Source of the DNA: Microvirga sp. ACRRW
Lineage (GTDB): Bacteria; Pseudomonadota; Alphaproteobacteria; Rhizobiales; Beijerinckiaceae
Length of the DNA stretch: 64,000 nucleotides
Direction: 5' to 3'
Assembly: GCF_022346925.1 (NCBI RefSeq)
Contig: NZ_JAKRNJ010000002.1
Location: 372,001-436,000, forward strand
Made by a program: the position numbers and the translations under genes. Shown here one piece after another: positions 1 to 11,000 of this stretch. Position 1 is the first letter of the stretch. The number at the start of each line of letters is the position of its first letter. The notes under the pieces are model-generated. The model did not search any database and was not told the origin of the DNA. It was given only the letters and a program-made list of their open reading frames with translations.

Positions 1-721
1 TCAGGCGCCAGTCGGGCCGTGTCTTCAGGGGTGTCAGAACCTCCGCGAGGCGGTCCAGGCCCTTGTAAAAAATCAGGCGGCCGAAAAAGAGCAGCTTGAT
101 CGGCTCATCGGCGTTGCGATCCGGCAGGCTCATGCGCTTGGTCGGATAGATCACCTCCAAAGGCACAACCGAGATCTTTCCGGCGGCGGAAGGGATGCGC
201 TCAGCCACGCGCTTGGCGACGCTTCTGGAGAGAGCAACGACCCTATCTGCTCCCTTGATGAGCAGATCCTGGGTGATGCGCTGCCAGGTGGCCGCGTAAT
301 CTCCAGGGTGGGGCGCGGCATCGTGAGCCGTGTAAGCCACCTTCAGGCCACGCCTTTGCAGCATGCCCATGAAAGGCCAGGCGAAGGGCGAGTTCATCGT
401 CATGATGACCGCCTTGGGCTTCAGCGCGGCCAGGCGGTCCGCGTGCTCCCGCAGCATCCGGGGCAATGACCAGGCTTTCTGGACAAGGTCGGACAGGTGA
501 GGGCGGTCGATGAACACGATCGGCAGGCCTGTCGCCTTGAAGGCTTCCAGGTCGTGATTGCCGCGAAACAACGAGAAAACCACGTCGCAAGGCTGCTCGC
601 CGGTGCTCAGATGTTGAGCCAGAAGCAGGGTTGCGAGCGAGCCGCCGCCGCGTCGCCCCCAGTAATGGAGCACGACCCGGGGGCGGACGGATGCGGAGCC
701 GGTGACGCCGTTATTCTGCAT
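1..721 (-). CDS. Glycosyltransferase family 4, partial (C-terminus beyond left edge)
   Basis: Translating the minus strand from the ATG at 721 gives an open frame that runs off the left edge. It begins MQNNGVTGSASVRPRVVLHY, followed by WGRRGGGSLATLLLAQHL, a typical glycine-rich donor-fold start. Near the edge it carries KLLFFGRLIFYKGLDRLAE, the hallmark start of the second Rossmann domain of GT-B family 4 enzymes. The likely role is transfer of a sugar from a nucleotide-sugar onto an exopolysaccharide or LPS intermediate at the cytoplasmic face of the membrane. Acceptor and sugar cannot be told. The start overlaps the last 11 bases of the upstream glycosyltransferase, so the two are probably translationally coupled. 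About 240 residues are visible, and the catalytic E-x7-E region lies outside the window. Confidence 0.85.
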   Translation of the reverse strand, partial: MQNNGVTGSASVRPRVVLHYWGRRGGGSLATLLLAQHLSTGEQPCDVVFSLFRGNHDLEAFKATGLPIVFIDRPHLSDLVQKAWSLPRMLREHADRLAALKPKAVIMTMNSPFAWPFMGMLQRRGLKVAYTAHDAAPHPGDYAATWQRITQDLLIKGADRVVALSRSVAKRVAERIPSAAGKISVVPLEVIYPTKRMSLPDRNADEPIKLLFFGRLIFYKGLDRLAEVLTPLKTRPDWRL

Positions 722-1955
722 GTTGCCTGATACCGGTGGGAAGGCCGAGGCCCGCCTGCAATTGTTCGAGCGAGAAGATACGCCTGGCGGCTTCGACGGA
801 GGCTGCGCCGCGGCGAGAAACCTCCTCGTGGTTCCGGGCCGCGTCCTTCATCGCATCAACGGCGGCCGTCATGTCGGGCTCAGCCCACTGAGCTCCTTCG
901 AGCTCGTAGCGGCCCGTGGAATCGATCACCGGGACCAGGGTGGCCGGAACGGGCCAGCCGGTTTCGGGCGAGATGAACTCCGCCGTGGCCGACCAGTCGG
1001 TCGAAATCACGGGAATGCCGCGCAACATGGCTTCCGCAGGCAGAAGCCCGAAGCCTTCGGAGCGATGGAGCGACACGAAGACGTCGAGGCCGCGCCACCA
1101 TTCCTCCATGCGCTTAAGGGGAAAGTCCCCGTTCAGGATCTCGACCGGCGGGCCATCCGTGGCGGCCAGGGACTGAAGCTCGGCAAACATGGCGGGATCG
1201 GCGCCGACATCCCTGAGCTTGATGGAGAGACTGACGGCATCGCCAGGTCCGAAAGCCCGGCGGAAGGCCTGCAGCACCGCCAGCGGGTTCTTGCGGGCCG
1301 AGGTGGAGCCGAGGTCCATCGCGGCGCCGAAGCGGAGCGTGCCGCTCTTGCCTCTCAGGGCCTGGGGAGCCTGCACGATGCCGATGGGATAGCGGATCAG
1401 CCGGACGGGAAGGTCCATGCGCCGCTCGAAGGTCTCGGTGCAGAAACGGCTCGGGCCCGCGAGGGCGTGCACGAGACGGGATTGTTCGATCCAGCTCTCG
1501 GGCAGAACCTCCAGGTCCCACACCCAGCAGCCGATCCTGAGCTTGTCGGCCAGCATCGAGCGGCCGATCAGGGTGAGCGCGTGCGCCACATTGGGGGGCT
1601 GCACCGCCAGAAGCAGGGTGCCGGGGCCCGTCGGGGGCGGCGGCAGTTCGGGAAGGGGGATCATGCTCTTTTGAGCAAGATCCTTCGAGAGGTCGATGGC
1701 GCTTACACGGTACCCCCCGGCAATGAGGCCGAACAGGATCTGCCGCGCGGCCTCGCCGAGGCCGGTCGGGGCGCTCAAGGCCCCTGCGACAATAAACGGC
1801 TCCGCCGGCTCCCGAGGGGTTTTTCCGGTCCAGGCAGCCTTGGGACTCACCGCATTCGTGGCCTTTTCATAGAAACGCCTGCGTGCCTGCGCCGGGAAAA
1901 GGCGCCAGATGCGGTGCAATGTGGGGAGCAGGCTAACCATGATAGATACTTGCAA
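711..1955 (-). CDS. Glycosyltransferase family 4 (group 1)
   Basis: This 414-residue protein has a GT-B layout. The N-terminal segment AGALSAPTGLGEAARQILFG is a G-rich acceptor-domain loop. The C-terminal half contains HRSEGFGLLPAEAMLRGIPV, matching the E-x7-E nucleotide-sugar binding motif of retaining GT4 enzymes, followed by WSATAEF. It probably adds a hexose to a surface polysaccharide intermediate. The substrate is unknown. An in-frame ATG at 1940 is an alternative start. It is divergent from the GDP-mannose pyrophosphorylase gene across 74 bases, which suggests a mannose-containing glycan, though that is inference. The next glycosyltransferase starts inside its 3' end. Confidence 0.88.
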   Translation of the reverse strand: MQVSIMVSLLPTLHRIWRLFPAQARRRFYEKATNAVSPKAAWTGKTPREPAEPFIVAGALSAPTGLGEAARQILFGLIAGGYRVSAIDLSKDLAQKSMIPLPELPPPPTGPGTLLLAVQPPNVAHALTLIGRSMLADKLRIGCWVWDLEVLPESWIEQSRLVHALAGPSRFCTETFERRMDLPVRLIRYPIGIVQAPQALRGKSGTLRFGAAMDLGSTSARKNPLAVLQAFRRAFGPGDAVSLSIKLRDVGADPAMFAELQSLAATDGPPVEILNGDFPLKRMEEWWRGLDVFVSLHRSEGFGLLPAEAMLRGIPVISTDWSATAEFISPETGWPVPATLVPVIDSTGRYELEGAQWAEPDMTAAVDAMKDAARNHEEVSRRGAASVEAARRIFSLEQLQAGLGLPTGIRQHAE

Positions 1956-2029
1956 TAACCCTGCAGTCCGAGTTGACGTAGAGAGGGCTGGTGTTTACGA
2001 CGCGCCAGAAGGAAAGAGAAGGGCAGAAT

Positions 2030-3451
2030 ATGAGCGAGGGCAGCACCAAAATCCTACCTGTCGTCATGTGCGGCGGCTCCGGCACCCGCCTTTGGCCGGC
2101 ATCTCGCGACAGCATGCCGAAGCAGTTCATCGACCTGCTCGGTGACCATTCTACCTTCCAGACCGCGGTTCAGCGCGTGACCGCGCCGCATGTCTTCCAG
2201 CGCCCGACCATCGTTTCCAGCAACGACGTCCGCTTCATTGTGGCCGAGCAGCTGGCGCAGATCGGAGCCGAGGCCGACATCATCCTCGAGCCGATCCAGC
2301 GCGATTCCGCTGCTGCGATTGCCGTCGCGGCCTGCCATGCCGCCCGTCACGACCCCGAGACGATCGTGCTCGTCATCGCCGCCGATCACGTGATCGACGA
2401 CCCGGCGGCTTTCGTCGCGTCGTGCGAGGATGCCATCGAGCCTGCTCGTCAGGGGCACATCATGACCCTGGGCGTGGTGCCGCAATACCCGGCGACCAGC
2501 TACGGCTACATTCAGACCGGCAAGGCGATCAAGAACACCGATGCGTTCCGCGTCGACCGTTTCGTCGAGAAGCCGAATGCGGAAACGGCACAGAGCTATA
2601 TCGATCAGGGCTTTCTCTGGAACAGCGGCAACTTCCTGTTCCGCGCCGACGTGATGATCGAGGAGCTGGAGCGCTTCCAGCCCGAGATCCTGGCCGCCGC
2701 ACGGGACGCTCTCGAGAACGCAGCCATCGATCTCGACTTCATCCGCCTCGACGAGGAATCCTTCAAGAAGGCTCCGAAGATTTCCATCGACTATGCCGTC
2801 ATGGAGCGCACCGAGCGCACGGGCGTGCTGCCCGTGTCGTTCCATTGGTCCGATATCGGCTCCTGGGGCGCCCTGTGGGATGCCTCGCCGCGCGATGAGG
2901 ACGGCAATTCGCTTCGCGGCAACGTGGAAGTGGTGGAAGCCCGCAACAGCCTCATCCACAGCGACGAGATCCTGACCACGGTAGTCGGGCTCGACGATAT
3001 CGTCGTGGTGGCCAAGCCCGATGCGGTGCTCGTGACCTCGCGCAGCCGTTCCGAGCTGGTGAAGGACCTCGTGGTCGCCATGCGTGCCAAGCAGCGTCCC
3101 GAGGCCAGCGAGCATCACCGCATGTACCGCCCCTGGGGCTGGTATCAGCGCATCGACCACGGCACCCGCTTCCAGGTGAAGCGCATCATGGTGAAGCCGG
3201 GCGGACGCCTCTCGCTGCAGAAGCATCATCACCGCGCCGAGCATTGGGTGGTGGTGAAGGGCACCGCCGAGGTGACCGTGAACGAGAACGTGAGCCTCAT
3301 TCACGAGAACGAGTCGATCTACATCCCGATCGGGTCGATGCACCGCCTCGTCAATCCGGGCCGCATCCCGCTCGAAGTGATCGAGGTTCAGGTGGGCAGC
3401 TACACCGGCGAGGACGACATCATCCGCGTCGAGGACATCTACGGCCGCTGA
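2030..3451 (+). CDS. Mannose-1-phosphate guanylyltransferase / mannose-6-phosphate isomerase
   Basis: The 473-residue product is a fused type II enzyme of the ManC/CpsB/AlgA family. It makes GDP-mannose from mannose-1-phosphate and GTP, and usually also interconverts fructose-6-phosphate and mannose-6-phosphate. The N-terminal nucleotidyltransferase domain shows the signature GGSGTRLWP at residues 15-23, then KQF, and FVEKPN about residue 185. The C-terminal cupin domain shows PWGWYQRID and GGRLSLQKHHHRAEHWVVV with the metal-binding histidines. I chose the ATG at 2030, preceded by a purine-rich AGAAGGG stretch. An in-frame ATG at 1991 would add 13 residues unlike the family. GDP-mannose is the likely donor for neighbouring glycosyltransferases. 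Confidence 0.93.
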   Translation: MSEGSTKILPVVMCGGSGTRLWPASRDSMPKQFIDLLGDHSTFQTAVQRVTAPHVFQRPTIVSSNDVRFIVAEQLAQIGAEADIILEPIQRDSAAAIAVAACHAARHDPETIVLVIAADHVIDDPAAFVASCEDAIEPARQGHIMTLGVVPQYPATSYGYIQTGKAIKNTDAFRVDRFVEKPNAETAQSYIDQGFLWNSGNFLFRADVMIEELERFQPEILAAARDALENAAIDLDFIRLDEESFKKAPKISIDYAVMERTERTGVLPVSFHWSDIGSWGALWDASPRDEDGNSLRGNVEVVEARNSLIHSDEILTTVVGLDDIVVVAKPDAVLVTSRSRSELVKDLVVAMRAKQRPEASEHHRMYRPWGWYQRIDHGTRFQVKRIMVKPGGRLSLQKHHHRAEHWVVVKGTAEVTVNENVSLIHENESIYIPIGSMHRLVNPGRIPLEVIEVQVGSYTGEDDIIRVEDIYGR

Positions 3452-3475
3452 GGCCCATCGTTCCAGGTATACGAG

Positions 3476-3510
3476 AAAGCTCCGGCCCGACCAGGCCGGA
3501 GCTTTTTCTT
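3476..3510 (+). terminator. Intrinsic terminator after the GDP-mannose gene
   Basis: A 10-bp perfect stem, AGCTCCGGCC paired with GGCCGGAGCT around a 6-base loop, is followed by TTTTTCTTT. It lies 25 bases after the stop codon and may also serve the convergent epimerase gene. Confidence 0.88.
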
Positions 3511-3525
3511 TGAGCGTCGTGAATT

Positions 3526-4404
3526 TCAGGAATTGGCCGGCGGATCGACGGCAATCTCCATGGCGAAGTCGCGGCTCTCTCCCGGCTGGATCGTCACGAT
3601 GCCCGGCTTGTCCTTGAACTCGCCCTCGAACCCGACCGGATCGGCATAGCCCTGCCAGGGCTCGATGCAGACATAGCCCGCTCCTGGCTTCGTCCAGATG
3701 CCGAGATGCGGCATGTCGGGGAACGACACCGTGACGGAGCGACGGCCCGGAACGCCGTAGCGCACCATGCGGCTATCGAGTTTGCTCCACACCAGCGCCC
3801 CGTCCTGAAACAGATCGTCATGGAGGGGCAGGCGATTGCCTTGCACGGGCGTCTGGCGGGAGGCCTCGCCGATCAGCCCATCCGATAATGCGTGCAGGGA
3901 TGCCGCCTCCGCCTTCTCGAAACGGATTTCGTGAGCGTCCCGCTCGCCGCCATAGGGCAGGGGCCAGCGCAGGGCCGGGTGGAAGCCGAAGGAGACAGGC
4001 ATGGCACGATCCCCCAGATTGAAGACCGATGCCGTGAAGACCAGCCGGGCGCCATTGAGATGGTAGGTCACGTCCAGCCTGAAATCGAAGGGATATTGCT
4101 CCTGGGTGGCATCGCTCGAGCCGAGGCGCAGGCGGCAGGCCTCGGCGCCGGCATCGACGATCTCGAACAGCGAGGCGCGCGCAAACCCATGCTGCTTCAT
4201 GGAATGGGACCGGCCATCGATGAGCGTCCTGTCGTCGCGCAGGCGCCCGACCACGGGAAAGAGCAGGGGGGAACGTCCCGTCCAGAACGCCGGATCGCCG
4301 TTCCAGAGAAGCTCCCTTCCTGCCTCGTCGCATAAGGCCGTCAGCTCCGCTCCCTGAGTGGAGATCTGGGCCTTGAGGTGGGAGTTGGACAGCGTAATCG
4401 TCAT
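3526..4404 (-). CDS. Aldose 1-epimerase family protein (LacX-like galactose mutarotase)
   Basis: This is a 292-residue mutarotase-fold protein. It shows the LacX-subfamily N-terminus (TQGAELTALCDEAGRELLW), HGFARASLFE near residue 72, SFGFHPALRWPLP around the catalytic-type histidine at residue 142, and IEPWQGYADP carrying the conserved acidic residue near the C-terminus. It should interconvert alpha and beta anomers of an aldose or a phosphorylated sugar in the cytoplasm. The sugar is unknown. I chose the ATG at 4404 because AAGGAA lies just upstream. A longer frame to 4509 would add 35 non-conserved residues. It is convergent with the guanylyltransferase gene. Confidence 0.87.
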   Translation of the reverse strand: MTITLSNSHLKAQISTQGAELTALCDEAGRELLWNGDPAFWTGRSPLLFPVVGRLRDDRTLIDGRSHSMKQHGFARASLFEIVDAGAEACRLRLGSSDATQEQYPFDFRLDVTYHLNGARLVFTASVFNLGDRAMPVSFGFHPALRWPLPYGGERDAHEIRFEKAEAASLHALSDGLIGEASRQTPVQGNRLPLHDDLFQDGALVWSKLDSRMVRYGVPGRRSVTVSFPDMPHLGIWTKPGAGYVCIEPWQGYADPVGFEGEFKDKPGIVTIQPGESRDFAMEIAVDPPANS

Positions 4405-5005
4405 CGGCGGTTCCTTACGATGCGGGTTCCAAAACTTCGCCATTGCTGCCCAACCCGAGGCAGGGACCGATGGGCTGGGTTTGTTTAACGCCTCTTCGAC
4501 ATGAGACAAGTTGCGGTGAGGAAAGAGCAGTCTCCGTTCTCAGCTTATTTTGTGACCGATTGACGGGTCTGAAGGGAGGGGGCGACGACTTGCGCGCAAA
4601 GATGCCCACCTTCTTGCTGGGTGGGATCATATTCTTGGAAAAGGCCTAGGCACAAGGAAAGCTGACCGCCCCATCAGGCTCATGCCGCGCCCGAAATTCT
4701 AGGATTTTTACCGAAAACAAATCCGATGGTTTAAAATCATAAATTGCAAATAACATGACTGATGCAACCTATGGCAACAATGCTTGGCATTGCCCATTTG
4801 CAACAATGCAGCGTGAGCTTGCGCAAACATCCGTCCTTTGGCCGCGATTCCCTAACGATACGGCGGGATTCGGAAAAATCCGCTCTCAATCCTTGCAAAC
4901 TTTAACCTGCCGAGCTTAGCGGACTCGTTTTTGGTGCTTGCATTACAATGTAACGTTACGGATAATAGAGTTACATAGGTATAATTTTTTCTGCGGAGCA
5001 GTCTC
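4405..5005. other. 600-bp non-coding region upstream of the first giant RTX gene
   Basis: No convincing gene is visible. Short frames on both strands (4443-4649 plus, 4415-4630 minus) lack a ribosome binding site and look like no known family. Base composition becomes AT-rich from about 4690, as expected of a promoter or regulatory region. A 10-bp repeat GCAACAATGC occurs at 4774 and again at 4800. This region probably holds the promoters of the epimerase gene and of the giant gene. Confidence 0.5.
4950..4959. promoter_or_regulatory. Palindrome GTAACGTTAC upstream of giant RTX gene 1
   Basis: A perfect 10-bp palindrome lies 47 bases before the start codon. Related half-sites TTACA (4943) and GTTACAT (4970) flank it. 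It could be an operator for a dimeric regulator. This rests on symmetry alone. Confidence 0.3.
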
Positions 5006-8000
5006 ATGGTCGCGCCTTCCATCTGGACCCCGAAATTCGATTTTCTTACCGGGGGAGCACAGACCCGAGGCAATAGCCTGTACAAGATGGTGACGCTGAC
5101 CAACGGCACCATTCTGGCGGTATGGTGGGCAGACGGTACCACTACGCTGATGGGAATGATCCTCAACGCCGATGGTTCGCCTCGGTCGACATCGGCTTTC
5201 ACCCTGGGCACGACCATCAACATGGGTACAGGCGGTGATCTTGAGATCGCGACCACAAAGGATGGCGGCTTTGTGCTCCTGGGCAATGCCGGTATTAACA
5301 AGCTGGCAAGGAAGTTTTCCTCCACGGGCAGCTACCAATGGGACATCTACGCGGTTCACGATACTCCCGGCAGCTCGGGTGCCGGCTATTCGTCCCTCAA
5401 CGGCGGCGATGTCACGATGCTCGCGGATGGCAGTCTCGTCTTCTATTCTGCCGGTGTTCAATACATTTATGATGCGCATGGGCTGACGTACGTGACCGCG
5501 ACTGCGGTAACCCGTTCCGGCTTTGGCGTGAAAGATGCCGCCGTTTTTGGGATTGGTACGGATAGATACGTCACCGTTCTTCACGAAACGGCAATCACCA
5601 ATGGAGCCCCGCAACTTCGACTCGTCTACCGGACGAAAGAAGGCAAGGCGGCCGGCGTTTCCGACACCGCCATCATCATCACCGACATCGCCAGTTCCGG
5701 CCTGCATTCGGCGACGATGCTGTCCAACGGGCAATTGCTCGTGACCTGGTACAATAAAACCGGCCAGATCGTCGCGCAGCGTTACGATTTCAATGGAACC
5801 GCCATTGGCGGGCAGATGACGCTTGCAACGCCGGGCAGCATGGGTTCCGTCCTGGAGGTGATCGAAGGCGCCAGCGGCCAGTTCATCCTGAAATGGTTCG
5901 ACAATTCCTCCGGCGGCGGCAAGATGGTTACGTTCAGTGCCACCGGCGAAATTATGGCGGAGGGGACTGCCACAACTTTCGACTTGCTTTTCTCCTCGCT
6001 CGGGGGAGGCCGTTATGTGACCAGCGGCGGTGGCAGCGGCGGTTACATCGCCGTCCAGATCTACGATTCCAACGTCACGGGCGTCGATATACCCGCGACC
6101 TCAAATCCTTACCATCAGTATGCCCAGCATGTGGGGTCGGTAAATAACGACAGCATCGATGGTGGTGATGCAGACGACACCATCTATGGCGGCAAGGGCA
6201 ACGACACCCTTAAGGGTGGCGAAGGCCACGACATTCTTTACGCGGGCAAGGACGACCTCTCCACCAACAAAAACCTCATGATCGGTGGTGCTGGCTACGA
6301 CACGCATGTTGGCGGTGCCGGCAGGGACACCGTATCCTACGAGGATTACAGGCCGTCGTCGGGGACCGAGGGCCTCAGGATCGACAATCGGAGCCGCGAC
6401 GGGTTTAACAGCACCGGCCATGCTACCGGCGACTCCTACGAGAACGTCGAAATCCTTGTGGCAACGGACTACGACGACCTGATTTACAATCAGGATACGA
6501 GAAGCTGGGGCTATTACTTCGACTCGATTTTTGCCGGCGCGGGCCGTGATACGATCTATGGGGCCTCGGCTGCAGGTGCCCCCAGCTCCACCCTCAACGG
6601 CGGATCGGGCAACGACTACATCGTCAGCTTCGGAGCTTCTGACCACCTCATCGGTGAGGCCGGCAGCGACACCATGATCGGCGGAGCCGGTGCCGACACC
6701 TTCGAGGGCGGCAGTGACGGCGGCATCGACGTTGTCGATTATACCGGCAGCGCGGCCATCAAGGTTTACATGGCGCCGACGGGTGCGCAGTCGAATAGCG
6801 GCGGTGCCGCCGGCGACGTTCTGATCGGCATCGAACACATCATCGGAACGAGCGGCGACGACGAGATCGGCGGCGACGGCAATGCCAACACGCTCAATGG
6901 CGGTGCGGGCAACGATACGCTGATCGGTGGCGCCGGCGACGACACTTACTACATCGACAGCACCGCTGACGCCATCAACGAAACCTCCGGCAAGGACACC
7001 GTCTATATCATGGGGACGGGCTGGGGCGCCGAAGGGACCGGCGGCTATGTGCTTGCGACAGGCCGAAACGATCTCGAAGTCTTCATCCTCGATGAGAGCG
7101 CGGGACGGCGCAACCTCACCGGTAACAGCTTTAGTCAAATGCTGGTCGGCAACGTCCATGCCAACATCATCGACGCCGGCGGCGGCAACGATACGATCGA
7201 TGGCGGCGGCGTCGACGATCCGAGCGTAATCGATACGCTGCAGGGCGGATCCGGTAACGACACCTATCACATTCGCAGCAGCAGGGACATCGTCCAAGAG
7301 GCCGCCGACACCAGTGGTGGCGCCGACGAAGCCTTTGTCTACAGCGCTGCTTTCACCCTGGGCGACAACCAGGGACTGGAAGTCATTCGTGTTGCCAGCA
7401 CCAGCAATTATGCCGATGCCGGTGTTGGCGCCCACATCAAGGGCAACAACCTCGCCAACACGATCTATGGCGCTGCCGGTGACGATACCCTCGAAGCCGG
7501 TTCGCCATCCGCATCCGGCATCGATTCCTTGATCGGCGGTGCTGGTAACGACACCTACGTCATCAGCGATGCGACGAAGGTCAGCATCAAAGAGGACACC
7601 GGTGGCGGCAGCGACACCATCGAGATCGTCAACTCCTCCCAGACCACATTCCGCATGGATGATCTGGGTGCAGCGAACGTCGAAAACCTCACTGCAGGCG
7701 TCGGCACTGGCAATGTGCATCTGGTCGGCAACAGCGGCGCCAACATCATCACCGGTAACGGCAACGCCAATACCCTCGACGGCGGCGGTGGTCTCGATAC
7801 GCTCCGCGGCGGGCGCGGTGACGATACGTACTACATCTACGATAACAATATTCAGGTTGATGAAAGCGCTTCGGCGAACGGCGATGGTGTGGATACCGTC
7901 TTCCTGATGGGCTCGGCCTTCGGCTCGTCCATCAAGAGCCATACAATGGCTTTCGGTATCGATAGGCTCGATGCGAGCAAGACCACAGGCGCCATCGATC

Positions 8001-11000
8001 TGACCGGTAACGACCTCAGCAACCGGATCGTCGGCAACGCCTCGGCCAACGTCTTCAAGGGCGGCTCCAGCGGCTCGGATACGTTCCATGGCGGCAGGGG
8101 CGCCGACACCTATTATGTCGATGCCGACGATCATATCGAGGGTGAGTCAGTCACCGACAGCACGATCGACATTGCCTATGTGAAGAATGCTTTCACGCTG
8201 GAAGGCGGCGTCTCGGTCGAGAAGCTGCATGCCGATAGCAGCGCGACAAGCGTTGTCATTAAGGGCAACGATCTTGCGGCTGAATTCGTCGGCACCGGCG
8301 GCGCGGACGTGTTCTGGAGCGGCACGAACAACTTCGACTTGAGACTCGTTGGCGACACTCTCGATGGTGGTGGCGGCAGCGACGTCTACTTTGTGAATAA
8401 CCGGGAGGATATCGTCAGGGACTCCGCAGGCGACCTGGATATCGTCTACCTTCAGTCGACTTCGACTGATCCGACAACTGTCTTCAAGTACAGGCTCGCC
8501 GACATCAATCCCGACGGGTCGACTGTCGAAATTGAAAATATTCTGGTCGACGGCGCTGGCGACAAGCACAGCTACCACATCATCGGCAACATCGCGGCCC
8601 AGACGATCAGTGGCAGCTCCTTCGACGATACGCTGGAGGATGGCGCGGGCTCGGCGGCGGACCTACTCAAGGGCGGCCTGGGTAGAGATACCTATAGAGT
8701 CTACAATTCCAATACGCAGATCGAAGATCTTACCGGCAGGAACTGGGTTCACGCTCGGGACCATTATGATCTAGGCACGCAGGCGGCCGATTCCGACATC
8801 GAGCTGCTGCGGGCTGAGGTTGTTGAAGGCGGAACGACCGATTTCAAGCTGACCGGAAACCGTGGCGACAACAGCATCGCCGGCGGCATCGGCAATGACA
8901 CCCTTGACGGTGGCGATGGGGGCACGGATACCCTGATCGGCGATAAGGGCGACGATCTCTTTATCGTGCGCAATGCCGCCACGACGACCATGCGCGAGTT
9001 CGAAGATAGCGGTCGCGACACGGTCCGTATTCAGGATGCGAGTCTGAGGAGCTACAAGCTTCTTGATAACTTCGAGGATCTTGAGGCAGGCGCCGGAACG
9101 GGTTCCATCAACCTCACCGGCAACGATGTCGCCAACAAGATCACCGGCAACAACCGCGCAAACATCCTGGATGGCGGCGCCGGCAACGATACCCTCGACG
9201 GCGGCGGCAGCACGGGTGCGGCCGACATTCTCAAGGGCGGCACGGGCAACGATCTCTATCGGATCCGCTCGTCGTCCGACGTGATCGTCGAAGGCACGAT
9301 GGCTACCGATGGCGATCACGATATTGCTGAAGTCTATGGCGCTTTCTATCGCCTTGCCGACGATGTTGGTATCGAGCACTTGAAGGCTAAGGACTATCCC
9401 GGGAGTGACGGCAAGAATCCAGATGCGAACTACGATGGTGAGGATGACGGCAGCTGGATGATCGGCAACAACCTGGCCGGTACGCTGGAAGGCGGCAATT
9501 ATGCCGATACGCTCGATAGCGGTAAGGGGCACGATTCCGTCGGCCACACCCTCATCGGCGGCAAAGGCAATGACGTCTACGTCATTCGCAGCATCCATGA
9601 TCGTGTCGTGGAGGCGAAAGACGACACTACTTCTACGAGAGACAAGGCCTACGTCTTCACCGAGACCTTCGATGGCGATGCGGATGCGCGAGACGCATGG
9701 ATCGCAGAGCATCTGCAGAACGTTGAAGAAATCATCATCGACGATGAGTACTTCAACACGCCGCCGGACGCTCCGCGCGTCGTCAGCGTTATTGCTTCGA
9801 TCGATGAAGGTATTCTACTTCCCAAATTTATGCCTGTGGCTCAGGTCTATTCCGGTGACGCTGATGGCGATACGGTCCTCTATGAACTTGGGAACGGCTA
9901 CGGCAGATTTGTAATCGATAGCAACACCGGCGTGATCACGATGAGTGCTGCCGCCGATTATGAGAACACGGCCTCCGGCTGGGTTGAACAGCTCGAAGAT
10001 GGCGTCGTGAAGCGCTTCTACGAGCTGATGGTCTATGCGAGCGACGGCAAGAAGAAATCGCCTGCGGGCGTCGTGCGCGTCTACATCAATGACGTGAAGG
10101 ATGCGCCGACCGCTCCGCTGGTGAGGACCATTCCGCAGACTGTGGATGAGAACGCAACGAAGGACGGTATCACCACCGTCTTCTCGTATGACGACGAAAG
10201 CGTCTCGTCGATCAGGTATGAGCTGGATACCAATCCTGGTGGGCATTTCCGTATCAATGCGACGTCGGGCAGGATCGACGTCATTTCGGGCATCGACTAC
10301 GAAAACGATCCGAACCTCGTCAAAGAGGAGCAGCCGGACGGCACCTGGAAGAAATATATCATCGTCAAGGTTAAGGCCACGGACGGCACCCATACGTCGG
10401 CCGCTGCCGAGGTGAAGGTCTACATCAACGACGTGGATGAGGCTCCGACTGCACCGACCGTGAGCGGTACGCTCAGTGTCGACGAGAACAGCGAAGGCCT
10501 CATCGAGGTCGGCCAGGCGCTTGCCCTCGATCCGGAGGAGAAGGAACTCACCTATACCCTGTCGCAGACCTTCAGCGGCAAGCTTTCCATCGATCCGAAG
10601 ACTGGCAAGATCTACGTCAACGGTCCCATCAACTTCGAGGGAGACACGGATCTCATCCTGGCTACCGATGGCAGCGGGAAGAAGTACTTCGAGGTCTCCG
10701 TGACCGTCACCGACGGCAGGCATACGGTGACGTCCGCCGCGCCGATCAAGATCTTCGTCAACGATTTGAACGAAGCTCCTGCGGCTCCGACCGTGAGCGG
10801 CGCTCTCACTGTTGATGAAAACAAGAGTGGCCTGATCGAGGTCGGCCAGGCGGCTGCCCTCGATCCGGAGAGGAACGAACTCACCTTCGGCCTGTCGAAG
10901 ACTTTTGACGGCAAGCTTTCCATCGATCCGAAGACAGGCAAGATCTACGTCAACGGCCCCATTGATTTCGAGAAGGACGGCGACCTCACGCTGCATGAAG

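Noticed and set aside
702..1958. 418-residue plus-strand frame across the second glycosyltransferase
   Set aside because: The minus-strand frame has clear GT4 motifs; the plus-strand product has none.
4415..4649. Short overlapping frames before giant gene 1
   Set aside because: No ribosome binding site, no family and no conserved features. Composition is that of a regulatory region.
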